Source: DASPLH01 sp035627675
GTDB lineage: Bacteria > Acidobacteriota > Terriglobia > Terriglobales > Acidobacteriaceae
Direction of reading: 5' to 3'
DNA: 16,104 bases
Assembly (NCBI GenBank): GCA_035627675.1
Contig: DASPLH010000263.1
Coordinates: 1 to 16,104, forward strand
In this document: positions 6,486 through 14,296 of the stretch, piece by piece
How the letters are laid out: each line of letters begins with the position of its first letter
Numbering within the stretch: the stretch's first letter is position 1
Program-made: the position numbers and the translations under genes
The notes under the pieces: generated by a model
The model's input: the letters and a program-made list of their open reading frames with translations, nothing else
What the model was told of the DNA's origin: nothing
Databases searched by the model: none

Positions 6486-7895
6486 CTAGGAAACCGGTAC
6501 CGACGCATCGCACTCGCGTGCGGCAGCCAGCACCTCGCTCACCACGGCGAGGACATCCGCCTCGGTGGCACGGTGGTTGACGATGCACGCCCGCAACGCG
6601 AAGCTCCCGCCGATCACCGCGTTGGAGATGTACACGCGCCCACGCTGAATGACACGTTTCAGGATGCGCTGATTCAGGTCGTCGCCGCCCGCCCGGTAGC
6701 GGAAGCAGACGGCACTGAGCTCGACGGGGGCGAGGCGTTCGAGCGCCGGTTGACGGTCGATGGCGTCGGCCAGCACCTGCGCGAGCCGCAGGTCCTCCGC
6801 GATGGCGGTGCGGAAGGCGGCGGCGCCGTGGTAGCGGAGCGAGAGCCAAAGCTTCAGCGCCCGGAACCTTCGCGACAGCTCGATGGATTCCTCGAAGAAG
6901 GCGAAGCCCTCGACGGGATCGGCGGCGAGAGTTTTCACGTAGTCTCCGGAGTGGGAGAACGCGCGACGCGCCGACGCCGGATCGCGATACAACAGGCATC
7001 CGCAATCCGCCGGCTGATACAACCATTTGTGGGGATCGAGCGAGAGCGAGTCGGCACGGCCCAGGCCGGAGAACTTCCCGGGTGCGGCGATGGCGGCGAG
7101 CGCGCCGTACGCGCCATCCACGTGCATCCAGATGTCGTGCTCGGCGCAGATGTCTGCGATAGCCTCGAGCGGGTCGATGCTGCCGGTGGTCACGGTTCCG
7201 GCGGAAGCGATGATTGCGACCGGTTTCTTCCCGGCGGAAACGTCGGCCTCGACGCTGCGCCGCAATTCCCCTACGTCCATCCGGAATCGCCCATCCACCG
7301 CGATGTAGCGCACGGCCTGGTGCCCGAGTCCGAGCAGCGCCGCTGCCTTCGCGACCGACATGTGCGCTTCCGTCGAGCAGTAGATGACTCCGCCCTCTCG
7401 CACGCCCTGCTCATTGGCCGGAGCCTTGGCTTCGCGCGCCATGCAGAGGCCCATGAGGTTCGCCGACGACCCGCCGCCGGTGAGACTGCCGCGAAATCCG
7501 CCGCACCCAACCGCATCACCCAACCAGTTCACCACCGCGTGTTCGATGGCGGCGGCGGACGGACCCGAGCGCCACGAGGTCAGGTTCTGGTTCAGCACGC
7601 TGGCTGCAAAGTCTCCAATGGCGGCGACCGGTTCTCCCGAACCGAATACGTAGGCGAAGAACCTTGGCGAGTTCGGACGCGAGTGCGAGAAGACTTCCGA
7701 CAGCGCGTCGAAGGCCTCGGCACCCATGCCCTGCTCCGGCAGCGGAGCCGAGAACAGTTCGGCCGTCAACTGGCCGGTCGTTCCGGGCGGAAACGCCGGA
7801 AGATCGGGCAGCCGGCGCAGGTAGTCGGACGTGAAGTCCGTGACGGTAGCGGCGAGGCGGTGAAACTCTTCGGGCGAGATTGGCAGGCGCGACAT
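6486..7895 (-). CDS. PLP-dependent group II amino acid decarboxylase
   Basis: With the start at ATG 7895-7893 (MSRLPISPEEFHRLA) the protein has 469 residues, the usual length for bacterial aromatic-amino-acid/glutamate-type decarboxylases. PLP signatures are present: H178 in STEAHMS (ring stacking), D260 in HVDGAYG (pyridine nitrogen), and the Schiff-base lysine K290 in LSLDPHKWLY. The frame extends upstream by 29 codons to a GTG at 7982, but that segment (with cysteines and prolines) does not look like the family's start, and no ribosome binding site decides between them. The substrate is not certain; the SPEEF and TSWRSGPSAAAIEH region suits aromatic L-amino acid decarboxylase relatives more than tight glutamate decarboxylases. 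It is the first gene of the leftward train, 176 bp after the beta-propeller gene. Confidence 0.9.
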   Translation of the reverse strand: MSRLPISPEEFHRLAATVTDFTSDYLRRLPDLPAFPPGTTGQLTAELFSAPLPEQGMGAEAFDALSEVFSHSRPNSPRFFAYVFGSGEPVAAIGDFAASVLNQNLTSWRSGPSAAAIEHAVVNWLGDAVGCGGFRGSLTGGGSSANLMGLCMAREAKAPANEQGVREGGVIYCSTEAHMSVAKAAALLGLGHQAVRYIAVDGRFRMDVGELRRSVEADVSAGKKPVAIIASAGTVTTGSIDPLEAIADICAEHDIWMHVDGAYGALAAIAAPGKFSGLGRADSLSLDPHKWLYQPADCGCLLYRDPASARRAFSHSGDYVKTLAADPVEGFAFFEESIELSRRFRALKLWLSLRYHGAAAFRTAIAEDLRLAQVLADAIDRQPALERLAPVELSAVCFRYRAGGDDLNQRILKRVIQRGRVYISNAVIGGSFALRACIVNHRATEADVLAVVSEVLAAARECDASVPVS

Positions 7896-8071
7896 GCGCG
7901 TCCATGCTACACCGGCAGGAAATGCAGGAACGCCGCAGAACACAAGGCGTGGGAGTCCCATTTCGACCCCGGCGGCCGTCACCCCCGGCCCCGGGCGGCT
8001 GGAAGGGTATAGGTGGTTCGACTACGCGCCCTAACGAGGGGGCGCTCCGCTCACCATGACGGAACAGGCGA
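7896..8071. other. Intergenic gap with a weak GC-rich hairpin
   Basis: This gap separates the beta-propeller gene from the decarboxylase gene. GCGCCC at 8026-8031 and GGGCGC at 8040-8045 form a 6-bp stem with an 8-base loop, about 27 bases after the beta-propeller stop codon on the minus strand. No T-tract follows. If the decarboxylase used the GTG at 7982, about half of the gap would be coding. Confidence 0.25.
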
Positions 8072-9058
8072 TCACTTGGTCGCGATGCTTGCGTTCTGCG
8101 AGTCCGCCGTGCCTGGAGCGACCTGCTTCATGATCAACAGCTTCGAGCGTCCTTCGCGTCCGCCGGGCACGTAGATCAGCCGCTTCGCCGGGTCGAACGC
8201 CATGGTGTGCCCCTTCACATCGACACTGACTTCTTCCGGCTCTCCCAGACGTGCTTCGGCGCGCATCAGGAAGACGCTACCGTTTGCCACGCCGAACAAC
8301 GTGCGTGAAGAATCGTCGAGCGCCAGGTGGTCGATGCCGCCGGCGACAGGCACGCGCGAGACTTCCGAACCTGTTTCAGGATCGAGTGCCAGGACCGCAT
8401 AACGCACGGCGACGTAGAGGCGGTCGAGCTTTGCGTCGTACACCAGCCCGGTCGGCAGCGAACCGTTGAGCGGGATCGCCTTCGCCGGACGCAGCGCGTT
8501 GTCGAACCCGATGATCTTCTTCCCGTCCAACAGCGTCACGTAAACCATCGCGCGCCGGGTGTCGAAGGCAAGCGATTCGGGCCGTCCGTCCAGCGGCGCA
8601 GCGACGATCTGTTGTCCGCGGGCGAGGTCCACGGCGGCGATCTGCCGCTTGTCCGGCAAGGTGGTCAGCAGGATGTGCGACTTCGGGACGAGCAATAAGG
8701 ATTCAGGCGCTCCCTCGACGGGAATGGTGCGCTTCACTCTCCACGCGTTGGTATCGAGTTCGACGATGTTGCCCGCCGCGTAATTGGCGATGTAAACGGC
8801 AGATCCATCGTCGTTGACGGCGATGCCGCGCGGACTCGACATGTCGGCGATTTTGCCGATGGGCCGCCGCTTCACGGTGTCAAAAATCTCTACGGAGTTC
8901 GAGGCGGGATGCGAAATGATGAGGACGCCCTTCGCGAACGCGAGTTCGTCGAAGCCAGGCCGGCCCGGTAGATCGAGCACGGCGACTTGACGCATGTCGG
9001 CCGCGAAGGCGAACGAGCAGACGATAAGGACCAGGGGAACGAACTTCAGTTTTCGCAT
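8072..9058 (-). CDS. Secreted YVTN-type beta-propeller repeat protein
   Basis: The 328-residue protein has a signal peptide (MRKLKFVPLVLIVCSFAFA, cleavage near residue 20) and then a run of about six to seven four-stranded repeats to residue 315. Repeat marks include SNSVEIFDTVKRRPIGKI, SPRGIAVNDDGSAVYIANY, GNIVELDTNAWRVKRTI and RPESLAFDTRRAMVYVTL, typical of YVTN/lactonase-like propellers of seven blades. Such propellers can be binding platforms or enzymes; no catalytic set is obvious, so I give no function. It is probably periplasmic or extracellular. It begins at ATG 9058-9056, with no strong ribosome binding site, and has its own transcription unit start because a strong terminator lies upstream at 9182-9216. 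Confidence 0.85.
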   Translation of the reverse strand: MRKLKFVPLVLIVCSFAFAADMRQVAVLDLPGRPGFDELAFAKGVLIISHPASNSVEIFDTVKRRPIGKIADMSSPRGIAVNDDGSAVYIANYAAGNIVELDTNAWRVKRTIPVEGAPESLLLVPKSHILLTTLPDKRQIAAVDLARGQQIVAAPLDGRPESLAFDTRRAMVYVTLLDGKKIIGFDNALRPAKAIPLNGSLPTGLVYDAKLDRLYVAVRYAVLALDPETGSEVSRVPVAGGIDHLALDDSSRTLFGVANGSVFLMRAEARLGEPEEVSVDVKGHTMAFDPAKRLIYVPGGREGRSKLLIMKQVAPGTADSQNASIATK

Positions 9059-9181
9059 GAGAGCCCGCGAACGAACTTGCGTCGCTTGTTTGTGGGATGC
9101 GCCCGAGGGGTGAACTGCTGCCTACTATGGTTGCAAGCTGTTGATTCGCCAGACCAGATCACAGCATCGAAGCGGCCGGGT

Positions 9182-9216
9182 AAAAGAAAAAAGGAGAGGC
9201 AGGTTCTCCTCTCCTT
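9182..9216 (-). terminator. Intrinsic terminator after the TonB family gene
   Basis: On the minus strand a perfect 9-bp stem (plus 9208-9216 with 9191-9199; AAGGAGAGG and CCTCTCCTT) with an 8-base loop is followed at once by TTTTCTTTT (9190-9182). It lies 83 bases after the tonB-like stop codon and before the beta-propeller gene. This is the clearest intrinsic terminator in the window. The rest of the 240-bp gap (9059-9298) shows no gene. Confidence 0.9.
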
Positions 9217-9298
9217 CCTTCAGCTCAGGGTACAAGTTGGCCTGAAGCTCATTGCTGTGGCGTCTTGCGCTGGTTGACGCTGCGCCACGCGCAAATCT

Positions 9299-10300
9299 CT
9301 AGTACAGACGGAAGTTCACTTCGACGTTGATCTGCACGGCGACCGGCTTGCCGTCTTTCATGGCCGGTTCGAATTTCCACCTGCGCACGGCCTCGATTGC
9401 CTTTTGGTCGAGACCCATGCCGAGGCTGCGGGCGATCTTCACATCGCGTGGATTGCCATCGGGACCGACGATGAGCCACAGCACTACGGTGCCCTGGTAC
9501 TTCGCCTTGCGGGCTTCCTCGCTGTATTCCGGATCGGGAGTATCGAGCGCGCGCGGAGCGGAGACGCCGCCGCCAACGCGGAACACTCCGCCGCCCATAC
9601 CGCCGCCACGGCCGGGGCCGACGCCGGGTCCCGTGCCGGACCCGATACCGCCGCCGGAGCCGCTACCGATGCCGCCGCCGGAGCCGGTGCCGTTCGACGC
9701 CGGACCGGCCGGAAGCGCGGACTTGGGATCACCCAGGTTCGGCAGCGCGGCGTTAGCAAGCTTCACCTGCGGAGGCACGACTACGGTCGGCTCCACCTCA
9801 AGCTTGGGATTCTCGTTGCGCACGACCATTGCCGGGGGAGTGATCTGCTCCATGGCAAACTTCGGCAGCTTGCCTTTGGGCGCTTCCAGTTTGTCGCGCT
9901 CACCGCCGCCGCCACCGCCCGCGAGCGTGTCGTTCTTCTTCATCGAGAGCGGCATGTATTCCGAGATGTCAGGGGCGACGATCTGGACCGCCTGCTCTTC
10001 CTGAACCTGCTGGGCGACCTTGGCTCCGCCCACGGACGCGCCGATGATCGCCGCTACGGCAACGACGTGCACGGCCGTCGAGCCCCATGCGCCCTTGCGC
10101 CTGTAGTTATAGTCTCCCCAGATATCGCGAACCTTCACCGGACGCGATGTCAGTTGCAGCGGCGGCAACTTCTCGGGGAAAAAAGTCTCACGGATGTTAC
10201 TTCTCAGAGATTCCCAGAGAGACCCGTCGAATCGCTCGCGCGGGAGCAGATGAAGGTCGTCTGGAACTTCTCTGCGGGGAATCCAATTCTGATGTGCCAT
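9299..10300 (-). CDS. TonB family energy transducer with long cytoplasmic N-terminus
   Basis: The 333-residue protein is a TonB-type protein that would pass proton-motive-force energy from an ExbB-ExbD complex to outer-membrane receptors. The C-terminal TonB domain (about 254-333) is clear: PDPEYSEEARKAKYQGTVVL, VGPDGNPRDVKIARSLG and RRWKFEPAMKDGKPV. A single membrane span lies at about 71-92, much later than in classical TonB, leaving about 70 cytoplasmic residues with FFPEKLPPLQLTSRPVKVRD (40-59). The periplasmic spacer (about 110-250) is unusual in being glycine-rich (GGGG at 128-133, and GSGGGIGSG repeats at 206-225) instead of mainly Pro-Lys/Pro-Glu. The start ATG 10300-10298 has AGGG four bases upstream. 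No exbB or exbD is in the window. It is divergent from ileS. Confidence 0.9.
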   Translation of the reverse strand: MAHQNWIPRREVPDDLHLLPRERFDGSLWESLRSNIRETFFPEKLPPLQLTSRPVKVRDIWGDYNYRRKGAWGSTAVHVVAVAAIIGASVGGAKVAQQVQEEQAVQIVAPDISEYMPLSMKKNDTLAGGGGGGERDKLEAPKGKLPKFAMEQITPPAMVVRNENPKLEVEPTVVVPPQVKLANAALPNLGDPKSALPAGPASNGTGSGGGIGSGSGGGIGSGTGPGVGPGRGGGMGGGVFRVGGGVSAPRALDTPDPEYSEEARKAKYQGTVVLWLIVGPDGNPRDVKIARSLGMGLDQKAIEAVRRWKFEPAMKDGKPVAVQINVEVNFRLY

Positions 10301-10365
10301 GGTGTACCCTGATCGATCCTTCTGCCCTGAGTCGGCTCATCGCTCTCCCGGACGAGTCCTGCGGG

Positions 10366-10389
10366 CCTCACCTGACTGCGCCGGTGAGG
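10366..10389 (-). promoter_or_regulatory. Perfect 7-bp dyad in the tonB-like gene leader
   Basis: CCTCACC at 10366-10372 and GGTGAGG at 10383-10389 are perfect inverted arms around a 10-base centre, 66 bp upstream of the tonB-like start. It may be a dimeric regulator site or an mRNA hairpin. No known box (for example a Fur box) matches it, so the identity of any regulator is unknown. Confidence 0.3.
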
Positions 10390-10416
10390 TTGGCGCGACC
10401 TTCGCCGATGCCATCT

Positions 10417-10608
10417 CTATATCGCTAGCACCTGACGTGCCATGCGCCTTCGCTGTAGAAATTCACCAAAACAGGCCGAAAACTCTGGCCGAGTCTGCTT
10501 CTCGCCTACTCGCGTGAGAATCGCGATACCGAACTTTGATGCCCCGATGCTCAGCAGCGATTCTGTAGCTTCCCTCGCGCGGTGAAAATCTACACGCACT
10601 AGCAGCAC
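10417..10608 (-). CDS. Doubtful small ORF, 63 aa, in the tonB-ileS intergenic region
   Basis: A frame starts at GTG 10608-10606 and ends at TAG 10419-10417. It has AGGA six bases before the start, which is its main support. The product (MLLVRVDFHRAREATESLLS and onward) is basic and soluble-looking, with no signal peptide or motif that I recognise. Only about half of its third codon positions are G or C, clearly lower than the neighbouring genes, which argues either for a chance ORF, a remnant, or acquired DNA. It lies upstream of and in the same direction as the tonB-like gene. I list it so that the 518-bp region 10301-10818 is accounted for; apart from this frame, the dyads and the ileS promoter I see nothing there. 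Confidence 0.2.
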   Translation of the reverse strand: MLLVRVDFHRAREATESLLSIGASKFGIAILTRVGEKQTRPEFSACFGEFLQRRRMARQVLAI

Positions 10609-10717
10609 TGCCCGTCCTGAACGTAGATGCCGGGTTCAGGTGCAAGGTTCGACGTGACTTAGAGGCGAACACGCCCCGTCACGCAAAGTTTCACATTGGC
10701 GCTCGTGGACGCTTCGG

Positions 10718-10753
10718 CGGACCGTAACCCGGCTGGTCCGGGCTGGCTATAAT
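10718..10753 (+). promoter_or_regulatory. ileS-lspA promoter with dyad at the -35 position
   Basis: A perfect TATAAT lies at 10748-10753, 65 bp before the ileS start. There is no good -35 hexamer at 16-18 bp spacing (10725-10730 reads TAACCC). Instead, CGGACC (10718-10723) and GGTCCG (10735-10740) form a 6-bp dyad centred on the -35 position, overlapped by a direct repeat of GGCTGG at 10731-10736 and 10741-10746. The expected leader is about 58 bases, too short for a T-box riboswitch. Confidence 0.55.
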
Positions 10754-10818
10754 GAATAGTCCGAGGAGCAGCACCGCCCCTCCCGTACGTAATCTCGCAT
10801 TCCAACGTAGGAACCAGA

Positions 10819-13674
10819 GTGGACCTTAAAGACAGCCTGAACCTGCCGAAAACCGACTTCCCCATGAAGGCAAATTTGCCCCAGAACGAGCCAAAAATGC
10901 TCGCTCGCTGGGCGGAGATGAAGCTGTATGACCAGATCCGGCAGTCGCGGCAGGGGTCGCCAACGTACATCCTCCACGACGGACCGCCGTACGCCAACGG
11001 CGCGATCCATCTCGGCCACGCGCTGAACAAGAGCCTGAAAGACTTCGTCGTGAAGTCCAAGACCATGGCCGGGTTCGATTCGCCGTACATCCCCGGCTGG
11101 GACTGCCACGGCCTGCCGATCGAAATCAAGGTGGACGAGTCGCTCGGGCGCAAGAAGCTCGAGATGAAACCGCTGGAGGTTCGCAACGCGTGCCGCAAGT
11201 ACGCGGAGAAATTTCTGAACATCCAGCGCGAGCAGTTCAAGCGCATCGGCGTGTTCGGCGACTTCGACCATCCCTACTCGACGATGACGCCGGAGTACGA
11301 AGCCGCGGTGATGGAGACCTTCTATGCCTTCTTCGAGAAAGGCATGGTTTACAAGGGCCTGAAGCCGGTTTACTGGTGCATCCACGACAAGACGGCGCTT
11401 GCCGAAGCCGAAGTGGAGTACGACAACCACACCAGCCCGAGCATCTGGGTGCGATACGCCCTGACGAGCGACCCGGCGCAGATCGATCCCGCGCTGGCGG
11501 GCAAAAAAGTCGCGACCATCATCTGGACGACGACTCCGTGGACGCTACCGGCCTCGATGGCAGTGGCGTTCCACCCGTCCGCGAATTACGTCGCGATCCA
11601 GGCGGAGAACAGCGAGTGGACCTACATCGTCGCCGAAGAACTCGCGCCTGCGGTGTTGAAGGACTGCCACATCGCCGCCGCTGCGACGGTGACGACATTC
11701 CCGGGCAGCAGGCTCGAACACGCGACGTTCGCGCATCCGTTCCTCGACCGCAAGATCGTGGGCGTGCTCGCCGATTACGTGACGATGGACCAGGGCACGG
11801 GCGCCGTGCACACGGCTCCGTCTCACGGCGCGGACGACTTCTATACCGGCGTGAAGTACGGCATCGACCAGACGTGCAACGTGGACGAGGCCGGACGGCT
11901 GGTGAAGGGACTGCCGGAGTACGAAGGCAAGCGCGTGTTCGAGGCCAATGAGCCGATTGTCGAGCTGCTGAAGGCCCGTGGTGTGCTCATGGGGCGCAGC
12001 AACATCGAGCACTCGTACCCGCACTGCTGGCGCTGCCACAACCCGGTGATCTTCCGCGCGACCGAACAGTGGTTCATCAGCATGGAAGGCAAACTCGGCG
12101 ACGGCAGCCTGCGCAGCAAGGCGCTGGATGAGATCCGAAAAGTGAAGTGGGACCCGGCTTGGGGCGAAGAGCGCATCTCGAACATGGTGGCGACGCGTCC
12201 TGACTGGTGCATCTCGCGCCAGCGCATCTGGGGCGTGCCGATTGCCGTGTTCTTCTGCAACGGCTGCGGCGAGGTGCTCCAGTCGAACGAAGTGAATCGT
12301 GCCGTCGTGGAGATGTTCCGCAGCGAAGGCGCGGACGCCTGGTACAGCAAGGAACCGAAGGACATCCTGCCCGGCGGAGTGAAGTGCGCGAAGTGCGGCG
12401 CGGTCGATTTCCGCAAGGAGATGGACATCATCGACGTGTGGTTTGAGTCGGGCTCGTCTCATGCCGCCGTGCTGGGCGAGCGCAACGGCCTGCCCTACCC
12501 TTCGGATCTGTACTTTGAAGGCGGCGACCAGCATCGCGGATGGTTCCACTCTTCCCTTCTCTGCGCGCTTCCGTTGCGTGGCTCGGCACCGTACAGAGCT
12601 GTCGGCACAAGTGGCTGGACGCTGGACGAGCAGGGCCGCGCGATGTCGAAGTCGCTTGGCAACACTGTCGATCCGGTCGATATCGCGAACCGCCTTGGTG
12701 GCGAGATCGTGCGCCTGTGGGTTGCGTCCGTGGACTTCCGCGAAGACGTGCGCGCCAGCGAGAACCTGATGCAGCGCGTGGCGGAGAACTATCGCAAGAT
12801 CCGCAACACGTTCCGCTACATCGTCGGAAACCTGAACGAGTTCCGTCCCTCGCAGGATGTGGTTCCGTTCGACAACATGGAACCGCTGGACCAGTACATG
12901 CTGCTGCGCCTTTCGGATTTCGCCGGCGAGGTGCGCGGGTACTACGACCAGATGCTGTATCACCGCATCTACCAGCGGCTGAATGAATTCTTCGTTGTCG
13001 ATCTGAGCGCGCAATACTTCGACATCCTCAAGGATCGGCTGTACACGTTCCCGAAGACCTCTCGCGAGCGCCAATCGGCGCAGACGGCGCTGTGGCGCAT
13101 GGGCGAGGCGCTGCTGCGACTGGTCGCGCCGATCATGAGCTTCACGGCCGATGAGGTCTGGCAGTTCATGCCGCAGATGCTCTCGCGCCCGGCGAGCGTC
13201 CACCTGGCGCTGTTCCCGGCGGCAAACGACGTCACGGGCGAGATCCGCGACCGCGAACAGGCGGAGAAGATCAAGGCCGACTGGCAGAAGCTGTTCGCCG
13301 TCCGCGACGAGGTGCTGAAGGCGCTCGAAGAGCTGCGCAAGAACAAGACGATTGCCGCGAACCTGGAAGCCAAGGTGCGCCTCACGGCCGAGGGAGAGGT
13401 GTACGACGTGCTCAGCCGCTACGCCAACCACCTGAACGCTTTCTTCGTCGTGTCGCAATCGGAGGTCGCGAAGGGGGCCACGGGCGACAACCCGGCGGGC
13501 GTGCTGGTCGAAGCAGGCAAGGCCGACGGCACGAAGTGCGAGCGTTGCTGGAACTACTCGATCCACGTGGGCGAAGACCAGGCCTACCCGACGGTATGCG
13601 AGCGTTGCAGCCGTGCCTTGGGGACGATTGAACAGGAGCGCGCGGTTAAGGCCGGAGGCGGAGCGCAAGGGTGA
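10819..13674 (+). CDS. ileS: Isoleucyl-tRNA synthetase (class I)
   Basis: The 951-residue cytoplasmic enzyme charges tRNA-Ile. The N-terminus (MDLKDSLNLPKTDFPMKANL) is typical of bacterial type I enzymes. The ATP-site motif is HLGH at 64-67 in PYANGAIHLGHALNK, and the second signature is AMSKS at 608-612, with Ala in place of the usual Lys of KMSKS. The editing domain shows TTPWTLPASM and GTGAVHTAPSHGADDF. WCISRQRIWGVP is also present. A Cys pair set at 480/483 and 523/526 forms a likely zinc knuckle in the catalytic insert, and the C-terminal zinc finger uses Cys 907/910/927/930 (CERCW...CERC). The start is GTG at 10819 with AGGA at 10809-10812, six bases upstream. It overlaps lspA by GTGA. 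Confidence 0.98.
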   Translation: MDLKDSLNLPKTDFPMKANLPQNEPKMLARWAEMKLYDQIRQSRQGSPTYILHDGPPYANGAIHLGHALNKSLKDFVVKSKTMAGFDSPYIPGWDCHGLPIEIKVDESLGRKKLEMKPLEVRNACRKYAEKFLNIQREQFKRIGVFGDFDHPYSTMTPEYEAAVMETFYAFFEKGMVYKGLKPVYWCIHDKTALAEAEVEYDNHTSPSIWVRYALTSDPAQIDPALAGKKVATIIWTTTPWTLPASMAVAFHPSANYVAIQAENSEWTYIVAEELAPAVLKDCHIAAAATVTTFPGSRLEHATFAHPFLDRKIVGVLADYVTMDQGTGAVHTAPSHGADDFYTGVKYGIDQTCNVDEAGRLVKGLPEYEGKRVFEANEPIVELLKARGVLMGRSNIEHSYPHCWRCHNPVIFRATEQWFISMEGKLGDGSLRSKALDEIRKVKWDPAWGEERISNMVATRPDWCISRQRIWGVPIAVFFCNGCGEVLQSNEVNRAVVEMFRSEGADAWYSKEPKDILPGGVKCAKCGAVDFRKEMDIIDVWFESGSSHAAVLGERNGLPYPSDLYFEGGDQHRGWFHSSLLCALPLRGSAPYRAVGTSGWTLDEQGRAMSKSLGNTVDPVDIANRLGGEIVRLWVASVDFREDVRASENLMQRVAENYRKIRNTFRYIVGNLNEFRPSQDVVPFDNMEPLDQYMLLRLSDFAGEVRGYYDQMLYHRIYQRLNEFFVVDLSAQYFDILKDRLYTFPKTSRERQSAQTALWRMGEALLRLVAPIMSFTADEVWQFMPQMLSRPASVHLALFPAANDVTGEIRDREQAEKIKADWQKLFAVRDEVLKALEELRKNKTIAANLEAKVRLTAEGEVYDVLSRYANHLNAFFVVSQSEVAKGATGDNPAGVLVEAGKADGTKCERCWNYSIHVGEDQAYPTVCERCSRALGTIEQERAVKAGGGAQG

Positions 13675-14192
13675 CCCGTACAACAAAGTTCCGGGCGGCG
13701 CACTACCTGCTGGCGGCGCTGATCGTATTGCTCGATCAGGCGACGAAAGCGGTGGTGGCCGCCCGCGTTCCTCTGAACGTCGGATGGATCGACGTCATCC
13801 CAGGATTCTTTGCCATCACACACGTCCAGAACCGCGGCGCGGCCTTCAGCATGTTTGCCGACGGAAGCACTCCGGCGACAGTCGCCCTGCTGATCGGCTT
13901 CTCGTCGATCGCGATGCTCGTGATCGGCTACTTCCTGTGGAAGGTCGGAAACGCAGTGACGCTGACGTCCGTGTCGCTGACCTTGGTGCTGGGCGGAGCT
14001 GTAGGTAACCTGTGGGACCGCGTGCAGCACGGCCGAGTCACGGACTTCCTGCACTTCTATTTCGGCAAGTACTCGTGGCCTGACTTCAACGTCGCCGACA
14101 GCGCGATCGTGGTCGGCGCGGTGCTGCTGATCCTGGAAATCGTCTTCACCGGCTCAGAGCACCACGAGAAGGAGCAGCGCGAGCACGCGTAA
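13671..14192 (+). CDS. lspA: Lipoprotein signal peptidase (signal peptidase II)
   Basis: This 173-residue inner-membrane aspartic protease removes the signal peptide of prolipoproteins after lipid attachment. Four hydrophobic segments are visible (about 10-30, 67-90, 97-113, 140-160). Family blocks are complete: LDQATK at 21-26, NRGAAFS at 54-60, GGAVGNLWDRVQHGRVTDF at 108-126 and NVADSAI at 140-146. The catalytic pair is D125 (VTDFLHF) and D143 (VADS). The start is GTG at 13671-13673, overlapping the ileS TGA as GTGA, with GGAG-rich sequence just upstream, so it is probably translationally coupled to ileS. The ileS-lspA order is common in bacteria. The C-terminus is a short charged cytoplasmic tail (HHEKEQREHA). 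Confidence 0.97.
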   Translation: MTRTTKFRAAHYLLAALIVLLDQATKAVVAARVPLNVGWIDVIPGFFAITHVQNRGAAFSMFADGSTPATVALLIGFSSIAMLVIGYFLWKVGNAVTLTSVSLTLVLGGAVGNLWDRVQHGRVTDFLHFYFGKYSWPDFNVADSAIVVGAVLLILEIVFTGSEHHEKEQREHA

Positions 14193-14225
14193 AGAATCTC
14201 TCGCCTATCTTCATCGGCTTTTCAC

Positions 14226-14253
14226 TTGCCCCGCGAAGCCGCTCAGCTATATT
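14226..14253 (+). promoter_or_regulatory. Candidate promoter for the locus after lspA
   Basis: TTGCCC at 14226-14231 (four of six to TTGACA) and TATATT at 14248-14253 (five of six to TATAAT) are 16 bp apart, upstream of the leader ORF at 14297 and the secreted protein gene at 14380. No terminator is visible after lspA, so read-through from lspA is also possible. Confidence 0.35.
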
Positions 14254-14296
14254 CCATCGACAACAACTCTGGATTCGCAGTAAGTTCCACTATTCC

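Noticed and set aside
7896..7982. N-terminal 29-codon extension of the decarboxylase
   Set aside because: The added residues do not look like the family's start, there is no clear binding site for the upstream GTG, and MSRLPISPEEF is the expected beginning.
5313..8012. Plus-strand open frame of 899 codons
   Set aside because: It lies antisense to the protease, kinase and decarboxylase genes, is rich in Arg, Gly and His with no domain, and results from GC-rich codon bias of the real genes on the other strand.
9640..9700. GC-rich repeated DNA as a mobile or CRISPR-like repeat
   Set aside because: It encodes the glycine-rich spacer of the TonB family protein; the repetition is from GSGGGIGSG codons.
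9404..10312. Plus-strand 302-codon frame
   Set aside because: Antisense to the TonB family gene, whose C-terminal domain is unmistakable; Ala/Gly/Arg-rich shadow.
10640..10670. GGTTCGA as a tRNA T-loop
   Set aside because: The context AGGTTCGACGTGA lacks the CC that should close the T-stem, and no cloverleaf arms are present upstream.
10760..10818. T-box riboswitch before ileS
   Set aside because: Only about 58 bases separate the TATAAT start region from the GTG, too short for a T-box, and no T-box consensus is visible.
11545..13686. Minus-strand open frame of 713 codons under ileS
   Set aside because: Antisense shadow of ileS; composition dominated by Arg, His, Val and Ala without any recognisable motif.
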